Shown piece by piece: positions 5,794 to 13,787 of a stretch of DNA of 20,715 nt; position 1 is the stretch's first letter, and every line of letters starts with the position of its first letter. Origin of the DNA: CAYHSR01 sp043821725 (GTDB taxonomy: Bacteria; Patescibacteriota; Patescibacteriia; Magasanikbacterales; GWA2-37-8); the NCBI GenBank assembly GCA_043821725.1, contig JBDRCM010000003.1, positions 1 to 20,715 on the forward strand, written 5' to 3'. The notes under the pieces were generated by a model. It ran no database searches and had not been told where the DNA came from. It saw only the letters and a program-made list of their open reading frames with translations. Made by a program: the position numbers and the translations under genes.

Positions 5794-6315
5794 ATGATTT
5801 TTAATGCATTAGGGAGAAGAAAATTTTTTAATGATAAAGATGTTTCTGACTCCGACAATTCAGAGCTTCAAAAATTTAGCGGTGAAGTGGTTGAAATAAA
5901 TCAAGATCATCTTTTAAGCAAAGAATATATAATTGATGAAAGCAAGTTAAGAATCATAACAAATGCAACGGATTCAGTACCTGTGAGTGATTTTGATGTT
6001 GAGACAATTAGAGTAGAATTCCAAGCTTTAGCAAACGAACCTGATCGCTTTATTTTAAAATTGATAAATAGAGAAATAAGAGCTCAATTAATATGGTTTT
6101 TTTTATATAATTATCATCTTGTTGACTCAAAAAGATATGATGAATTACTGCCAGTATTAAATAGAGTTGGTGAGGTTATGTACAGTAATTATTTAAATGA
6201 AGAACAGAGAAAAATTTATAGAAAAAAAATGGATTCAAAAAATGGTGGTTCCGGAATTCTGTTTCATCTTTCTCATAATTTACATGAATTGCTGAATAAT
6301 CCTAATCCTATTTAA
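5794..6315 (+). CDS. Hypothetical protein, 173 aa
   Basis: No family is recognised. The N-terminal 45 residues are polar and probably flexible. Residues 70-170 are predicted helical, with the hydrophobic helix AQLIWFFLYNYHLV near 98-111 and a basic segment EEQRKIYRKKM. There is no signal peptide, and WFFLYNYHLV is too short and polar to be a clear membrane span. The gene has its own extended -10 promoter and is the last member of the cassette-like block. AT content and style match the preceding cassettes rather than the genes after 6434. Confidence 0.55.
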   Translation: MIFNALGRRKFFNDKDVSDSDNSELQKFSGEVVEINQDHLLSKEYIIDESKLRIITNATDSVPVSDFDVETIRVEFQALANEPDRFILKLINREIRAQLIWFFLYNYHLVDSKRYDELLPVLNRVGEVMYSNYLNEEQRKIYRKKMDSKNGGSGILFHLSHNLHELLNNPNPI

Positions 6316-6433
6316 ATTATAAGTTTAGGTTTCTTAGCAAAAGCCGGTCAATTTTGTCTGTACCGCGCAAGGCTAAATCCGGCACTGAAAGTCTAATAAT
6401 TTTGCGCATTAATTCACAAACTAACTAATAATT

Positions 6434-7192
6434 ATGTCACAATACTATAAACCACATCGCAATCCAAACTGGAATTTTGGCGGAAGCAATTGGAAATTAT
6501 CCCGCTCAAAAATTGACTTGTTCATCAGTTGTGCTCGTTGTTTTTATATTGACAATCGTCTTGGCGTTGCCAGGCCTCCAGGATATCCTTTTGCTCTGAA
6601 TTCCGCTGTTGATGCTCTATTAAAAAAAGAATTTGATATTCATCGCGTTGAAAATAAACAGCACCCTTTGCAGGAAAAATACGGCATTGACGCTCGTCCT
6701 GTAGCACATGATAACTTAAACGAATGGAGAGAGAATTTCAAGGGCATCCGATGCGTGCACAAGCCAACCGGCTTTACCATATCCGGAGCAATAGACGATC
6801 TATGGATAAATTCAAAAGATGAATATATTGTAGTTGATTACAAGTCAACGGCGAAAAATGAAGAAATAACAAAATTAGACAAGGATTGGCAGGATGGATA
6901 TAAAAGGCAGATGGAAATTTATCAATGGCTTTTAAGACAGAATGGATATAAGGTGTCAGATACTGGATATTTTGTTTACTGCAACGGCCAAACAGACAGA
7001 AAGGCGTTTGACGCCAAACTTGAATTTGATATTACCCTTATTGCTTACGAGGGCAAGGATAATTGGGTAGATAAAGCAATATCAGACGCTCATAAATGTC
7101 TGGGCAGTGATAAGATACCGCCGGCTGATTTGGAATGCGAGTATTGTCAGTATAGAGAGGCGGTAAGGGATGTTTTAGAAATGTACAGTTAA
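6434..7192 (+). CDS. PD-(D/E)XK nuclease-family protein (RecB/Cas4-like)
   Basis: The 252-aa protein carries the RecB/Cas4-type nuclease core. S-R-S-K-I-D-L-F-I-x-C-A-R-C-F at 23-37 resembles the N-terminal S-x-x-x-x-F-x-x-C segment. GAIDDLW at 118-124 supplies the acidic G-x-x-D motif, VVDYKS at 133-138 the D-x-K catalytic pair (Asp135, Lys137), and QMEIYQWLL near 159-167 the Q-x-x-x-Y motif. Cys33, Cys36, Cys235 and Cys238 could ligate an Fe-S cluster or zinc. No cas1, cas2, CRISPR array or helicase domain is present, so this is a stand-alone nuclease. Similar single-domain forms are common in CPR genomes and their substrate is unknown. Confidence 0.75.
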   Translation: MSQYYKPHRNPNWNFGGSNWKLSRSKIDLFISCARCFYIDNRLGVARPPGYPFALNSAVDALLKKEFDIHRVENKQHPLQEKYGIDARPVAHDNLNEWRENFKGIRCVHKPTGFTISGAIDDLWINSKDEYIVVDYKSTAKNEEITKLDKDWQDGYKRQMEIYQWLLRQNGYKVSDTGYFVYCNGQTDRKAFDAKLEFDITLIAYEGKDNWVDKAISDAHKCLGSDKIPPADLECEYCQYREAVRDVLEMYS

Positions 7193-7224
7193 AGTTTGTT
7201 TTAGAAAAATAAATCACCCGAAAT

Positions 7225-8276
7225 ATGGCCGGACGTGAAAAATATATTAGTCCTGAAAAAAATTAAGTTTTAAAGATCAGTTAATGGTTTTTTTTGCCGA
7301 GTCATTTCCTGATTTAATAAACAAGACAGTTGAAGAAGAGGATTCAAATCGTTCAAAAATTGAGACACGAGAAGTTGCTCTTGATGACAAAGATATCATG
7401 GATGTGGCAATACTTTATGGTGCAGATGTAAGCCGGCTTGAAAGAACTGATGAAGATTTTTTTGAATTGCCGGTGGATAATCATTTTAGCGATAAAAGGA
7501 TTCCTCAAGGGTACGGATATAAAGGAGGTGCCGTCCGCGCGTTATTGTTGAGGAATTTGGGCATTGATTCCACTTATATGCCGAGAGATGTTGATGTTGT
7601 GAGAATTGCCGAAAAAGAACCTTATCACGGAGCTGATAATGAATTGGCTGCTGAGTTTATGGCCGAAGATTTTGAACTCGGTGACGGAATTGAGGCAATC
7701 TGGGATGAATATCATTATTTTAACACAAGAGATTTGACAATCAACGAAGTATTGGCTACGGATACTAAGGTTAAAGCCACAAGGCGGTGCATATTGGATA
7801 ATATCAGATACGTTATTCGATTGAGTGTTTATGAGATGAATAAAGCAAGAAGCAATTCGGAAAATAAAATATATGACAAAATGCTGGCAAAAATTCTTAG
7901 GCTATATGTTGAATTTATTCATAAATATGATGAAGCTTTGATAGAAGGAGTGGACAATTGGCAGTTTGAACAGTATTTTATCTCGCCGTTCTGGCTTGCT
8001 GTTCAGCTGGATCGGGCATACCAATTGAGCAGGACAATTGCCATTAAGTATGTTGAACAATTGAAAAAAAATAATCAGATACCAAAAGAAATAGAGACAC
8101 CGGAGCAGACGGCTGTTTATTTATCCAATCTTTTAACTCAAGCTACTTTTCATTACAGGCATGCTCCAATTGGGTAATTTGAAATTGAGGACAAATGGGC
8201 TGAACAATGCGCTGATTATGAGAGGTTGTTGAAAAAGGAACGCATGCCAAAGAAGAAATCCGATTGGGTTGAATAA
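7225..8276 (+). pseudogene. Nucleotidyltransferase-fold (CCA/polyA-polymerase head-like) gene with a frameshift and a late stop
   Basis: The longest intact frame is 7284-8177 (297 aa). KGGAVRALLL followed by PRDVDVVRI resembles the G-G-x-V-R-(D)...D-x-D head of class II CCA-adding enzymes, and RDLTINEVLA matches the later R-D-F-T-I-N-A-L motif. Upstream, ATG at 7225 gives MAGREKYISPEKN and then stops. One extra A in the A7 run at 7256-7262 would join it smoothly to KLSFKDQLM before the annotated frame. After TAA at 8175-8177 the same frame continues for 32 sense codons (FEIEDKWAEQ...KKKSDWVE) to TAA at 8274. The original protein was therefore probably about 350 aa. No tRNA-binding tail domain is evident, so function as a CCA enzyme is doubtful. 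A sequencing error, slippage on A7, or real decay are all possible. Confidence 0.6.
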
Positions 8277-8315
8277 AATTGATTTATATGAATGATTGCA
8301 AAATAAATGCCGGCT

Positions 8316-8423
8316 CTTGTGTGATCTGGTATTTTCATTACCCTCGTTGCGCTGTGGTTAAAATAGGGTAGTTAACTTGCTTGCTCGGTCCCGCTAAGCG
8401 GGACCCTCGATGCGCTTCGTTAA
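8316..8423 (+). repeat. Composite palindromic (REP-like) repeat, copy 2: a decayed unit plus an intact hairpin unit
   Basis: GGTATTTTCATTACC (about 8328-8342), then CTCGTTGCGCTGTGGTTAAAA, is a worn hairpin unit. It is followed by TAGGGTAGTTAACTTGCTTG, the usual left flank. The intact hairpin then reads GGTCCCGCT-A-AGCGGGACC instead of the GGTAATGAAAAT type, between the same flanks (CTTGCTC and CTCGATGCGCTTCGTTAA). So the arms have changed in sequence but remain fully complementary. The copy ends 12 bp before the GH51 start codon. Confidence 0.8.
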
Positions 8424-8434
8424 TAAAAAACAAG

Positions 8435-10480
8435 ATGAAAAAAAATACTATAGTAATATCGTTTGTGATCGTATGCATAATTATCTCGGCTTTAATTTTA
8501 GCATGCATGGTATTTAAATCAGCGACGCCTCCGAATCAAAATACAAAAACGAGCAATATTAAGCAGGAGAATAATATTGAACCCATAAGCTCTAATTCCG
8601 GAAAAACTACCATTGAGCAGAATGGTGGCGGTAATGTTATATCCAAATATATTTACGGTCAATTTATTGAACATCAAGGTAATGGTATTTATGGAAGCAT
8701 TTGGGCGGAAATGATAGAGGATAGAAAATTTTTTTATCCAATAGGTTATATTGCCAATGATCCTCTGGCTGGCAATGGATCTAAAATCAGATCTCCTTGG
8801 AGCGTCATCAACAATACAGTCGTTGTTATGGATAAAAATGATTCTTATGTGGGGGATATAACACCAAAGATATTAGTAAGCTCCAAAGGTAAATATGGCA
8901 TTAGACAAAATAATCTTGGTTTGATAAAAGGAAAAAAATATTTAGCGCGCATTATACTTTCCGGAGACAAAGATGTTGTTGCCAGCATAAGTTTAATTTG
9001 GGGTAAAAATAATAATGAAAAACAGATCGTACAACTTGGTAATTTGAGCGATAAATATAAAAAGATAGATTTTCAATTTACAGCCGGCGATGATACAAAT
9101 AATGGCATTATAGAAATTACAGGATCAGGTGAAGGTTTTTTTAAAATTGGCGCAATCTCATTAATGCCTGCTGATAATGTAAAAGGGTTGCGCGCAGATA
9201 CCCTGCAATTATTAAAAGAATTAAACGCACCTATATATAGATGGCCTGGTGGCAATTTCGCCAGTAATTATAATTGGATAAATGCCATAGGCGAAGTTGA
9301 CAAGCGTCCTCCTCGTGAAAATAAAGAGTACTTTTCCACTATTTTGGAGAGCCATGATTTTGGGCCGGATGAATTTATGACAATGCTTGATTTTATTGAT
9401 TCAGAAGCATATATAACGGTAAGCGCCACCAAGGACAGTGACGCTGATATGGCAGTAAAAGAAATTGAATATTTTAATGGCTCACCAACTACCTCGTTAA
9501 TGGGTAAATTACGAGCGCGAAATGGTCATAAAGAACCATATAAGGTAAAATTTTGGGGTGTTGGCAATGAAATGTGGGCTAAAATGAAAGTTAGCCAATA
9601 TATTCCAATACATAATAAGATAGCTGAAGCCATGTATAAGACGGATCCTTCTATTGTATTGATAGCTGTCGGAGGAATCAGCGACATGCCGGAGATGTCA
9701 TCTTATCAATGGACAGACACAATGTTGAATAATGTTGATAGAAATATAGTCGGTTTGTTTGGAGAACATCTTTACACTGAAATGGCAACAGATACTATTG
9801 AAAATTCTAAACGTTTGGGTAGAGAGATATCAAATCATGCTCAAATTTATAAAAAATTTCAAAAGCAAGGCATATTAAAAAATGTTAGGATGGCGCTGGA
9901 TGAATGGAATTATGGCTGGGATGGACAAGAATATATTTACGGAGAAGGAGGTGGGAGGTACTATTTTAAAGATGCTTTGGGCATAGCTGGAGGGCTGCAT
10001 GAAATAATACGCAATTACGATATCATATTTATGGCAAACACTCAAACCATGAATGTTTTGGGTGGGATTAAAACTACAAAAACCGCTTCTGCTTTTGAAT
10101 CTACGGGATTAGTCATGAAAATGTACGGAAATTATTTTGGTAGCATACCTGTGATAATGAAAGAGAATTTATTGATAGATGTGGTAGCCGCCTTGACTAG
10201 TGACAAAAAATATTTAACTTTGGCTTTAATTAATCCTACAAGCAACAGCCAAGAATTTGAGACCAACATTAGCGGTTTAAATTTTGAAGATAAAGGAAAG
10301 CATTTATTTATAGCAAATCTTGATCCATTGTCTTATAATGAGCCGGGTAAACCGCCTCAAATAACAATTCAAGAACAAACAGCGACTATTGTATCAGGCA
10401 AACTTAATGTAGCGCCAATGAGTATTAATATTTACTTATTTCCAACCATATCAACCACGTTTCTTAATTTGAATTTTTAA
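8435..10480 (+). CDS. GH51 alpha-L-arabinofuranosidase, membrane-anchored or lipoprotein
   Basis: The product is 681 aa from the ATG at 8435; the longer open frame from 8381 begins inside the palindromic repeat and is rejected. Residues 1-30 are MKKN plus a hydrophobic span (IVISFVIVCIIISALILAC), a signal anchor or a weak lipobox ending at Cys. A low-complexity linker follows. GH51 marks are GQFIEHQGNGIYGSIWAEM, YRWPGGNF, FWGVGNEMW with the expected acid/base Glu379, and ALDEWNYGW with the expected nucleophile Glu490. The enzyme would remove arabinofuranosyl side groups from arabinan or arabinoxylan outside the cell. No sugar transporter or other glycosidase lies nearby. It is flanked by a repeat and by pseudogene remnants, which fits acquisition by transfer. 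Confidence 0.85.
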   Translation: MKKNTIVISFVIVCIIISALILACMVFKSATPPNQNTKTSNIKQENNIEPISSNSGKTTIEQNGGGNVISKYIYGQFIEHQGNGIYGSIWAEMIEDRKFFYPIGYIANDPLAGNGSKIRSPWSVINNTVVVMDKNDSYVGDITPKILVSSKGKYGIRQNNLGLIKGKKYLARIILSGDKDVVASISLIWGKNNNEKQIVQLGNLSDKYKKIDFQFTAGDDTNNGIIEITGSGEGFFKIGAISLMPADNVKGLRADTLQLLKELNAPIYRWPGGNFASNYNWINAIGEVDKRPPRENKEYFSTILESHDFGPDEFMTMLDFIDSEAYITVSATKDSDADMAVKEIEYFNGSPTTSLMGKLRARNGHKEPYKVKFWGVGNEMWAKMKVSQYIPIHNKIAEAMYKTDPSIVLIAVGGISDMPEMSSYQWTDTMLNNVDRNIVGLFGEHLYTEMATDTIENSKRLGREISNHAQIYKKFQKQGILKNVRMALDEWNYGWDGQEYIYGEGGGRYYFKDALGIAGGLHEIIRNYDIIFMANTQTMNVLGGIKTTKTASAFESTGLVMKMYGNYFGSIPVIMKENLLIDVVAALTSDKKYLTLALINPTSNSQEFETNISGLNFEDKGKHLFIANLDPLSYNEPGKPPQITIQEQTATIVSGKLNVAPMSINIYLFPTISTTFLNLNF

Positions 10481-10582
10481 TAGAACGATTTTTTTGAAAT
10501 TTGTATTGCACCTTTTACTCTCGGAGCTTGATTCAATGATATCTGCACTTGTCTTTGCATTTACCATTTTTTTATTTACTGA

Positions 10583-10645
10583 TATAATATAGATAATCAT
10601 ATTTAGGCGTGCCTGGCAGAGCGCACGAATTAAAATAAAAGAAAT
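10583..10645 (+). promoter_or_regulatory. -10 box and hairpin leader of hsp20
   Basis: TATAAT at 10583-10588 has no strong -35 partner. The predicted leader of about 50 nt holds CGTGC...GCACG (roughly 10608-10629), a short hairpin about 17 nt before the ATG. It does not cover a Shine-Dalgarno sequence, so a thermometer role is only a possibility. The 160 bp before it show no other feature. Confidence 0.4.
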
Positions 10646-11101
10646 ATGTTTTTCAAAAAAACAGATATTGATATTTTAGCTAATATTGACGACATCGCCG
10701 ATTTGGAAGTTATGCCTTCATCCGAGCCATTGGGAAATCAAGGAAGAAGCTATGAGTGGAATGGCCACAAAGCGGAAGGACAGCTGGCAGTTGATGTCGC
10801 GCAAACAGATGACGAGCTCATAATCGTGGCAACCATGGCCGGCACTGATCCGTCCAATATTAATTTGCATCTTCATAATGACTTACTTACCATAAGAGGA
10901 GAAAGAATATCGCCAATCCCGCATGACAGTGAGTATTTTCACGAGGAATCCTATTGGGGGCGTTTTTCACGCACCATTATTTTGCCGGTTGATGTAAGGG
11001 CGGAACTTACCAAAGCTGAATACAAGAAAGGAGTCCTGATAATCCGCCTGCCGAAAAGGAACGCCGATAACAAAATTCCAATTATGGTAATTGACGAATA
11101 A
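10646..11101 (+). CDS. Hsp20/alpha-crystallin small heat-shock protein
   Basis: The 151-aa protein has a 45-residue acidic N-terminus and then the alpha-crystallin domain (about 48-140): GQLAVDVAQTDDELIIVATM, the L-x-L-x-N-D-x-L-x-I-x-G-x-R segment (HLHNDLLTIRGER), the Y-x-x-x-E-x-x-x-G-x-F-x-R-x-x-x-L-P block (EESYWGRFSRTIILP), and the A-x-Y-x-x-G-V-L-x-I-x-L-P-K ending (AEYKKGVLIIRLPK). It is an ATP-independent holdase that binds unfolding proteins in the cytoplasm. The C-terminal I-x-I oligomerisation motif is present as KIPIMVI. The VanW gene begins 3 bp after its stop, so the two are probably co-transcribed. Confidence 0.9.
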   Translation: MFFKKTDIDILANIDDIADLEVMPSSEPLGNQGRSYEWNGHKAEGQLAVDVAQTDDELIIVATMAGTDPSNINLHLHNDLLTIRGERISPIPHDSEYFHEESYWGRFSRTIILPVDVRAELTKAEYKKGVLIIRLPKRNADNKIPIMVIDE

Positions 11102-11104
11102 TTT

Positions 11105-13078
11105 GTGTTTCCCAATTTTAAAAGTCATATCATAGAACACAGGCACAAATGGCTGAAAATATCACTTGGCGTTTTTATTGCGCTTTTTTTAATTATAACG
11201 GTTTGTTTTGCATTGGCATTGGGTTATCTTAAATTGTATGAAGAGCGTGTCTATCCGGGCGTGTATGTTGGCAATTATCATCTTGGAGGAATGGACAGCA
11301 ACCAGATTATAAGCTTTGTTGAATCATTTAATAATCGTTTGGTTAAAGAGGGTATTGTATTTGTATATGAAGACAGGCAGGGGATATCCAGTGAAGTAAA
11401 GCTTCCCATTGTCAATGTTGTTGGTAGCGAAGGAAGCTCAATAGAGATTGCAAAAATAAACGCACAATCATTGGCATTGAGCGCGTTGAGAGTCAGCCGG
11501 CCGGTAGGATTTTTTTCCGCCATAACAGACCCACTAAAAACCAGGTTTGTTGAAAAAATTATAATAACGGCAAAAATTGATTACACCAATGAACTAACTC
11601 CCGGCATTGCAACGGCTTTCGCGCCATTTTCAGATAATCCGTCAGATGCCAACTTAATTATGAATTCGCCTGCGCCGACTGACTATAAAATAATTCCGGA
11701 GCAAAGTGGAGTTACATTTGATTTGGGAAAAGCTCGCACAGATTTGATAAGCAATCTCTCATCGCTTTCATTGTCATCAATAAAAGTGGAAAAACAGCAG
11801 TATCAGCCCTCGCTGATTGAAAGTGACGCAAAGGAGACCGCTAAAAGTTTAACGGAAGTTTTATCATACGGCAATATAACTTTGTCATACGCCGACACAA
11901 AGACAAAAATAAAAAGGGAATGGGTTTTGACTCCGCAAATATATTATGAATGGATCGGAGTTAGAAAAAACCAATCCAATCAAGCCATATTAACATTTGA
12001 GGAGCAAAAGGTGAAAAAATATTTTGACTTGGTAAAAATATATACTGATCAGCCGGCAAAAGACGCAAAATTTGAAGTGATTGACGGCAAGGTAAATAAG
12101 TTTCAAGCAAGCCAAAGCGGAATAGGGCTTGATGAGGACAGGACTTACAGTGATTTAAGGGCTGCTTTTGAGGAAAGAAATTTTAAGCCCACTGAAGTTA
12201 CAAAAACAGTTAATGTTTCAGTTAATATTGTGGAGCCAAAAGTGCAGATGGGAGATGCCAATGATCTTGGAATAAAAGAAGTGATTGGAGTCGGCATGTC
12301 CACTTTTAGGGATAGCCATACAAACCGCATAAAAAATATCGCAAATGCCGTAAAGAGATTGAATGGCACGCTTATCCGTCCTGATGAAATTTTTTCAACC
12401 AATAATTACGCAGGCCCGTACATTCTTGAGAATGGATATCTTCCTGAAGAAGTAATTAAGGGAAACAAAATTAAAAAAGAAGTTGGCGGAGGAATGTGCC
12501 AGATAGGCACTACTATGTTCAGAATGGCAATGAATTCAGGCATGCCGATTATTGAGAGGCGAAATCATTCTCTTGTTGTGAATTATTATGCCGACCCTGT
12601 AAACGGCAATCCCGGAACTGACGCAACAGTTTATGATCCAATTGTTGATTTTAAATTTCATAATGACACGGGCAGTTACGCACTTCTGCAGACAGATATT
12701 AATTATGACAAACAGGAGCTCACCTTCACGCTTTGGGGAACCAATGATGGCAGAAAAGGCAGTTATACTCATCCAATTGTAAGCAAATGGATTCCTGCAG
12801 GAGAGACCCAAGAAGTTAAAACAATAACATTGGCTGAAGGCAAAAAGACATGCCAGAACGCATTCAGAGGAGCAATAGCTAGTTTTATTTATACTCGCTT
12901 CACTTCAACCAGCGAAAAAATAGACAGAGTTTTTGAAAGTTATTACCGGCCACTGCCGAAAATGTGTATGGTTGGAGTGAGTTTGAATGAATATTGTCTT
13001 GAAAATCCAACTGACTCAGAATGCGAATCGTTAAGTACTTTGGATGAAGGAACTTCCACAACTAGTTCAACTTTTTAA
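11105..13078 (+). CDS. VanW-family membrane-anchored peptidoglycan-binding protein
   Basis: The product is 657 aa from a GTG at 11105, 3 bp after hsp20; no in-frame ATG precedes the membrane helix. One transmembrane segment lies at about 19-41 (SLGVFIALFLIITVCFALAL), leaving a short cytoplasmic tail and a large outside part. The region 48-370 looks like two PG_binding_4 (YoaR-type) domains; the first starts VYPGVYVGNYHLGGM. The VanW domain is at about 395-530, with GVGMSTFRDSH, GPY-x-x-x-x-G-Y, VGGGMCQIGTTMF and HSLVVNYY. The C-terminus has several cysteines and a Ser/Thr-rich end. The family is cell-wall associated; despite its name it does not by itself show vancomycin resistance. The palindromic repeat starts 7 bp after the stop. 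Confidence 0.9.
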   Translation: MFPNFKSHIIEHRHKWLKISLGVFIALFLIITVCFALALGYLKLYEERVYPGVYVGNYHLGGMDSNQIISFVESFNNRLVKEGIVFVYEDRQGISSEVKLPIVNVVGSEGSSIEIAKINAQSLALSALRVSRPVGFFSAITDPLKTRFVEKIIITAKIDYTNELTPGIATAFAPFSDNPSDANLIMNSPAPTDYKIIPEQSGVTFDLGKARTDLISNLSSLSLSSIKVEKQQYQPSLIESDAKETAKSLTEVLSYGNITLSYADTKTKIKREWVLTPQIYYEWIGVRKNQSNQAILTFEEQKVKKYFDLVKIYTDQPAKDAKFEVIDGKVNKFQASQSGIGLDEDRTYSDLRAAFEERNFKPTEVTKTVNVSVNIVEPKVQMGDANDLGIKEVIGVGMSTFRDSHTNRIKNIANAVKRLNGTLIRPDEIFSTNNYAGPYILENGYLPEEVIKGNKIKKEVGGGMCQIGTTMFRMAMNSGMPIIERRNHSLVVNYYADPVNGNPGTDATVYDPIVDFKFHNDTGSYALLQTDINYDKQELTFTLWGTNDGRKGSYTHPIVSKWIPAGETQEVKTITLAEGKKTCQNAFRGAIASFIYTRFTSTSEKIDRVFESYYRPLPKMCMVGVSLNEYCLENPTDSECESLSTLDEGTSTTSSTF

Positions 13079-13085
13079 TAATAAA

Positions 13086-13219
13086 CCCCTCCCCGACTCA
13101 GTCGGGATAATCAGGCACAGCAGTTTGGAAGACCGCTGTGGCAAGACCACGGGGTAGTTAACTTGCTTGTTCGGTAATGGAAAGCTGCGCTTTCCATTAC
13201 CCTCACTGCGCTGCGTTAA
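13086..13219 (+). repeat. Composite palindromic (REP-like) repeat, copy 3
   Basis: This copy is complete. It has CCCGACT-C-AGTCGGG, CACAGCAGT...ACCGCTGTG, GTGG-CAAGA-CCAC (where other copies have CTGTG...CACAG), then TTAACTTGCTTGTTC, the hairpin GGTAATGGAAAG...CTTTCCATTACC, and CTCACTGCGCTGCGTTAA. Both the third and fourth hairpins differ from copies 1 and 4 on both arms while pairing is preserved. It fills the gap between the VanW stop and the ncRNA terminator. Confidence 0.88.
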
Positions 13220-13221
13220 TA

Positions 13222-13260
13222 AAAAACCCCTTCCCGGCATGGCGCCAGAATAGGGGTTTT
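13222..13260 (-). terminator. Intrinsic terminator of the minus-strand ncRNA
   Basis: Read on the minus strand, AAAACCCC pairs with GGGGTTTT around an inner CTGGC/GCCGG stem with one U-G pair, and a T6 tract follows at about 13227-13222. The wobble pair favours the minus strand. On the plus strand it is also followed by T's, so it may work in both directions and close the hsp20-vanW transcript. Confidence 0.75.
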
Positions 13261-13525
13261 ATTTTTTTGGGGGTAAATACCCCCGTAGAAAGCCGCATCC
13301 AAGAAGGTGTGCCAGAGAAACAGTCGAGCCAGGGTAAAACGCTCGTTGTTGGTTATTATGCTAATCAACAGTGAGCGTTTTACCTTGTCTGGGGCCTGAA
13401 CCGCCCTTCGGCACGCCTTCATGCTTGTCGTGGACACGGGCTGTTGGACACCAATATTCCTCCAAATAGGGGGTAAATAGAGGAATGTAGCGTCCAACAG
13501 TCCATATCCAGGATTTTAAACGAAC
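13222..13525 (-). ncRNA. Candidate structured non-coding RNA, about 300 nt, family not recognised
   Basis: The region has a perfect promoter upstream, a terminator at its end and dense inverted repeats. Minus-strand hairpin 1: CTGTTGGAC (13500-13492) with GTCCAACAG (13449-13441), inner ATTCCTC (13486-13480) with GAGGAAT (13462-13456). Hairpin 2 is long: GAAGGCGTGCC (13420-13410) with GGCACACCTTC (13313-13303), and GGTAAAACGCTC (13384-13373) with GAGCGTTTTACC (13344-13333). Hairpin 3: GGGGGT-ATTT-ACCCCC (13284-13269). I could not match conserved parts of RNase P RNA, tmRNA, SRP RNA or 6S RNA. One caution is that the imperfect pairs in hairpin 2 are G-U if read on the plus strand but A-C on the minus strand, which argues for plus. 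Promoter and terminator argue for minus. Confidence 0.6.
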
Positions 13526-13530
13526 CTATA

Positions 13531-13559
13531 ATTATAGCATATTTTTATACTTTTGTCAA
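13531..13559 (-). promoter_or_regulatory. Consensus sigma70 promoter driving the ncRNA
   Basis: On the minus strand TTGACA (13559-13554), a 17-bp spacer and TATAAT (13536-13531) match the consensus completely, with an extended TGC before TATAAT. It is the strongest promoter in the window and it points into sequence with no convincing ORF. The predicted start is near 13525. Confidence 0.8.
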
Positions 13560-13600
13560 GTACCTTACTAAATACTCATTTTATATATAATAAATATTTT

Positions 13601-13627
13601 AAAAAGCCCATAATTTTGGGCTTTTTT
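13601..13627 (-). terminator. Intrinsic terminator of clpP (bidirectional)
   Basis: AAAAAGCCCA (13601-13610) and TGGGCTTTTT (13617-13626) form a perfect 10-bp stem with a 6-nt loop, A/T-rich on both sides. It lies 160 bp after the clpP stop on the minus strand and 40 bp before the ncRNA promoter. The 13628-13787 stretch between it and clpP holds no gene I can support. Confidence 0.8.
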
Positions 13628-13787
13628 GATGAATTGATTCTGATATTTATTAACAGGATACTTAAACAAGAGTTTAATTATCCACAGAGTTTGTTTACAA
13701 ATTTGCGTTTAATCCCGCCTTTGAAAAATTCTATGCATAAGAAACTTGCTCGGATAGCCCGTGGCTTGTAGCGGGGTTGGCTTTATA

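Noticed and set aside
100..6315. DGR template/variable repeat pair
   Set aside because: The repeated segments seen are the 186-bp boundary elements; their differences are not limited to adenines and they lie outside genes.
6316..6433. Loose inverted repeat (GCAAAA-GCCGG...CCGGC...TTTTGC) between the 173-aa gene and the nuclease gene
   Set aside because: The long gaps and lack of a T tract give no clear terminator or element; nothing else is seen in this 118-bp gap.
8381..8434. N-terminal extension of the GH51 gene
   Set aside because: It is translated repeat DNA; MKKN plus a hydrophobic span at 8435 is a normal signal-sequence start.
13216..13497. 93-codon minus-strand open frame starting at TTG
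   Set aside because: It coincides with the ncRNA candidate, consists of hairpin arms and terminator, ends in the T tract, and resembles no protein.
13222..13525. tmRNA, RNase P RNA or 6S RNA
   Set aside because: No tRNA-like end or tag frame, no GAGGAAAGTCC or ACAGAA core of RNase P, and no single rod with a central bubble as in 6S RNA could be found by eye.
13553..13771. 72-codon plus-strand open frame
   Set aside because: It spans the clpP terminator hairpin and the clpP 3' region, with no start context and AT-driven composition.
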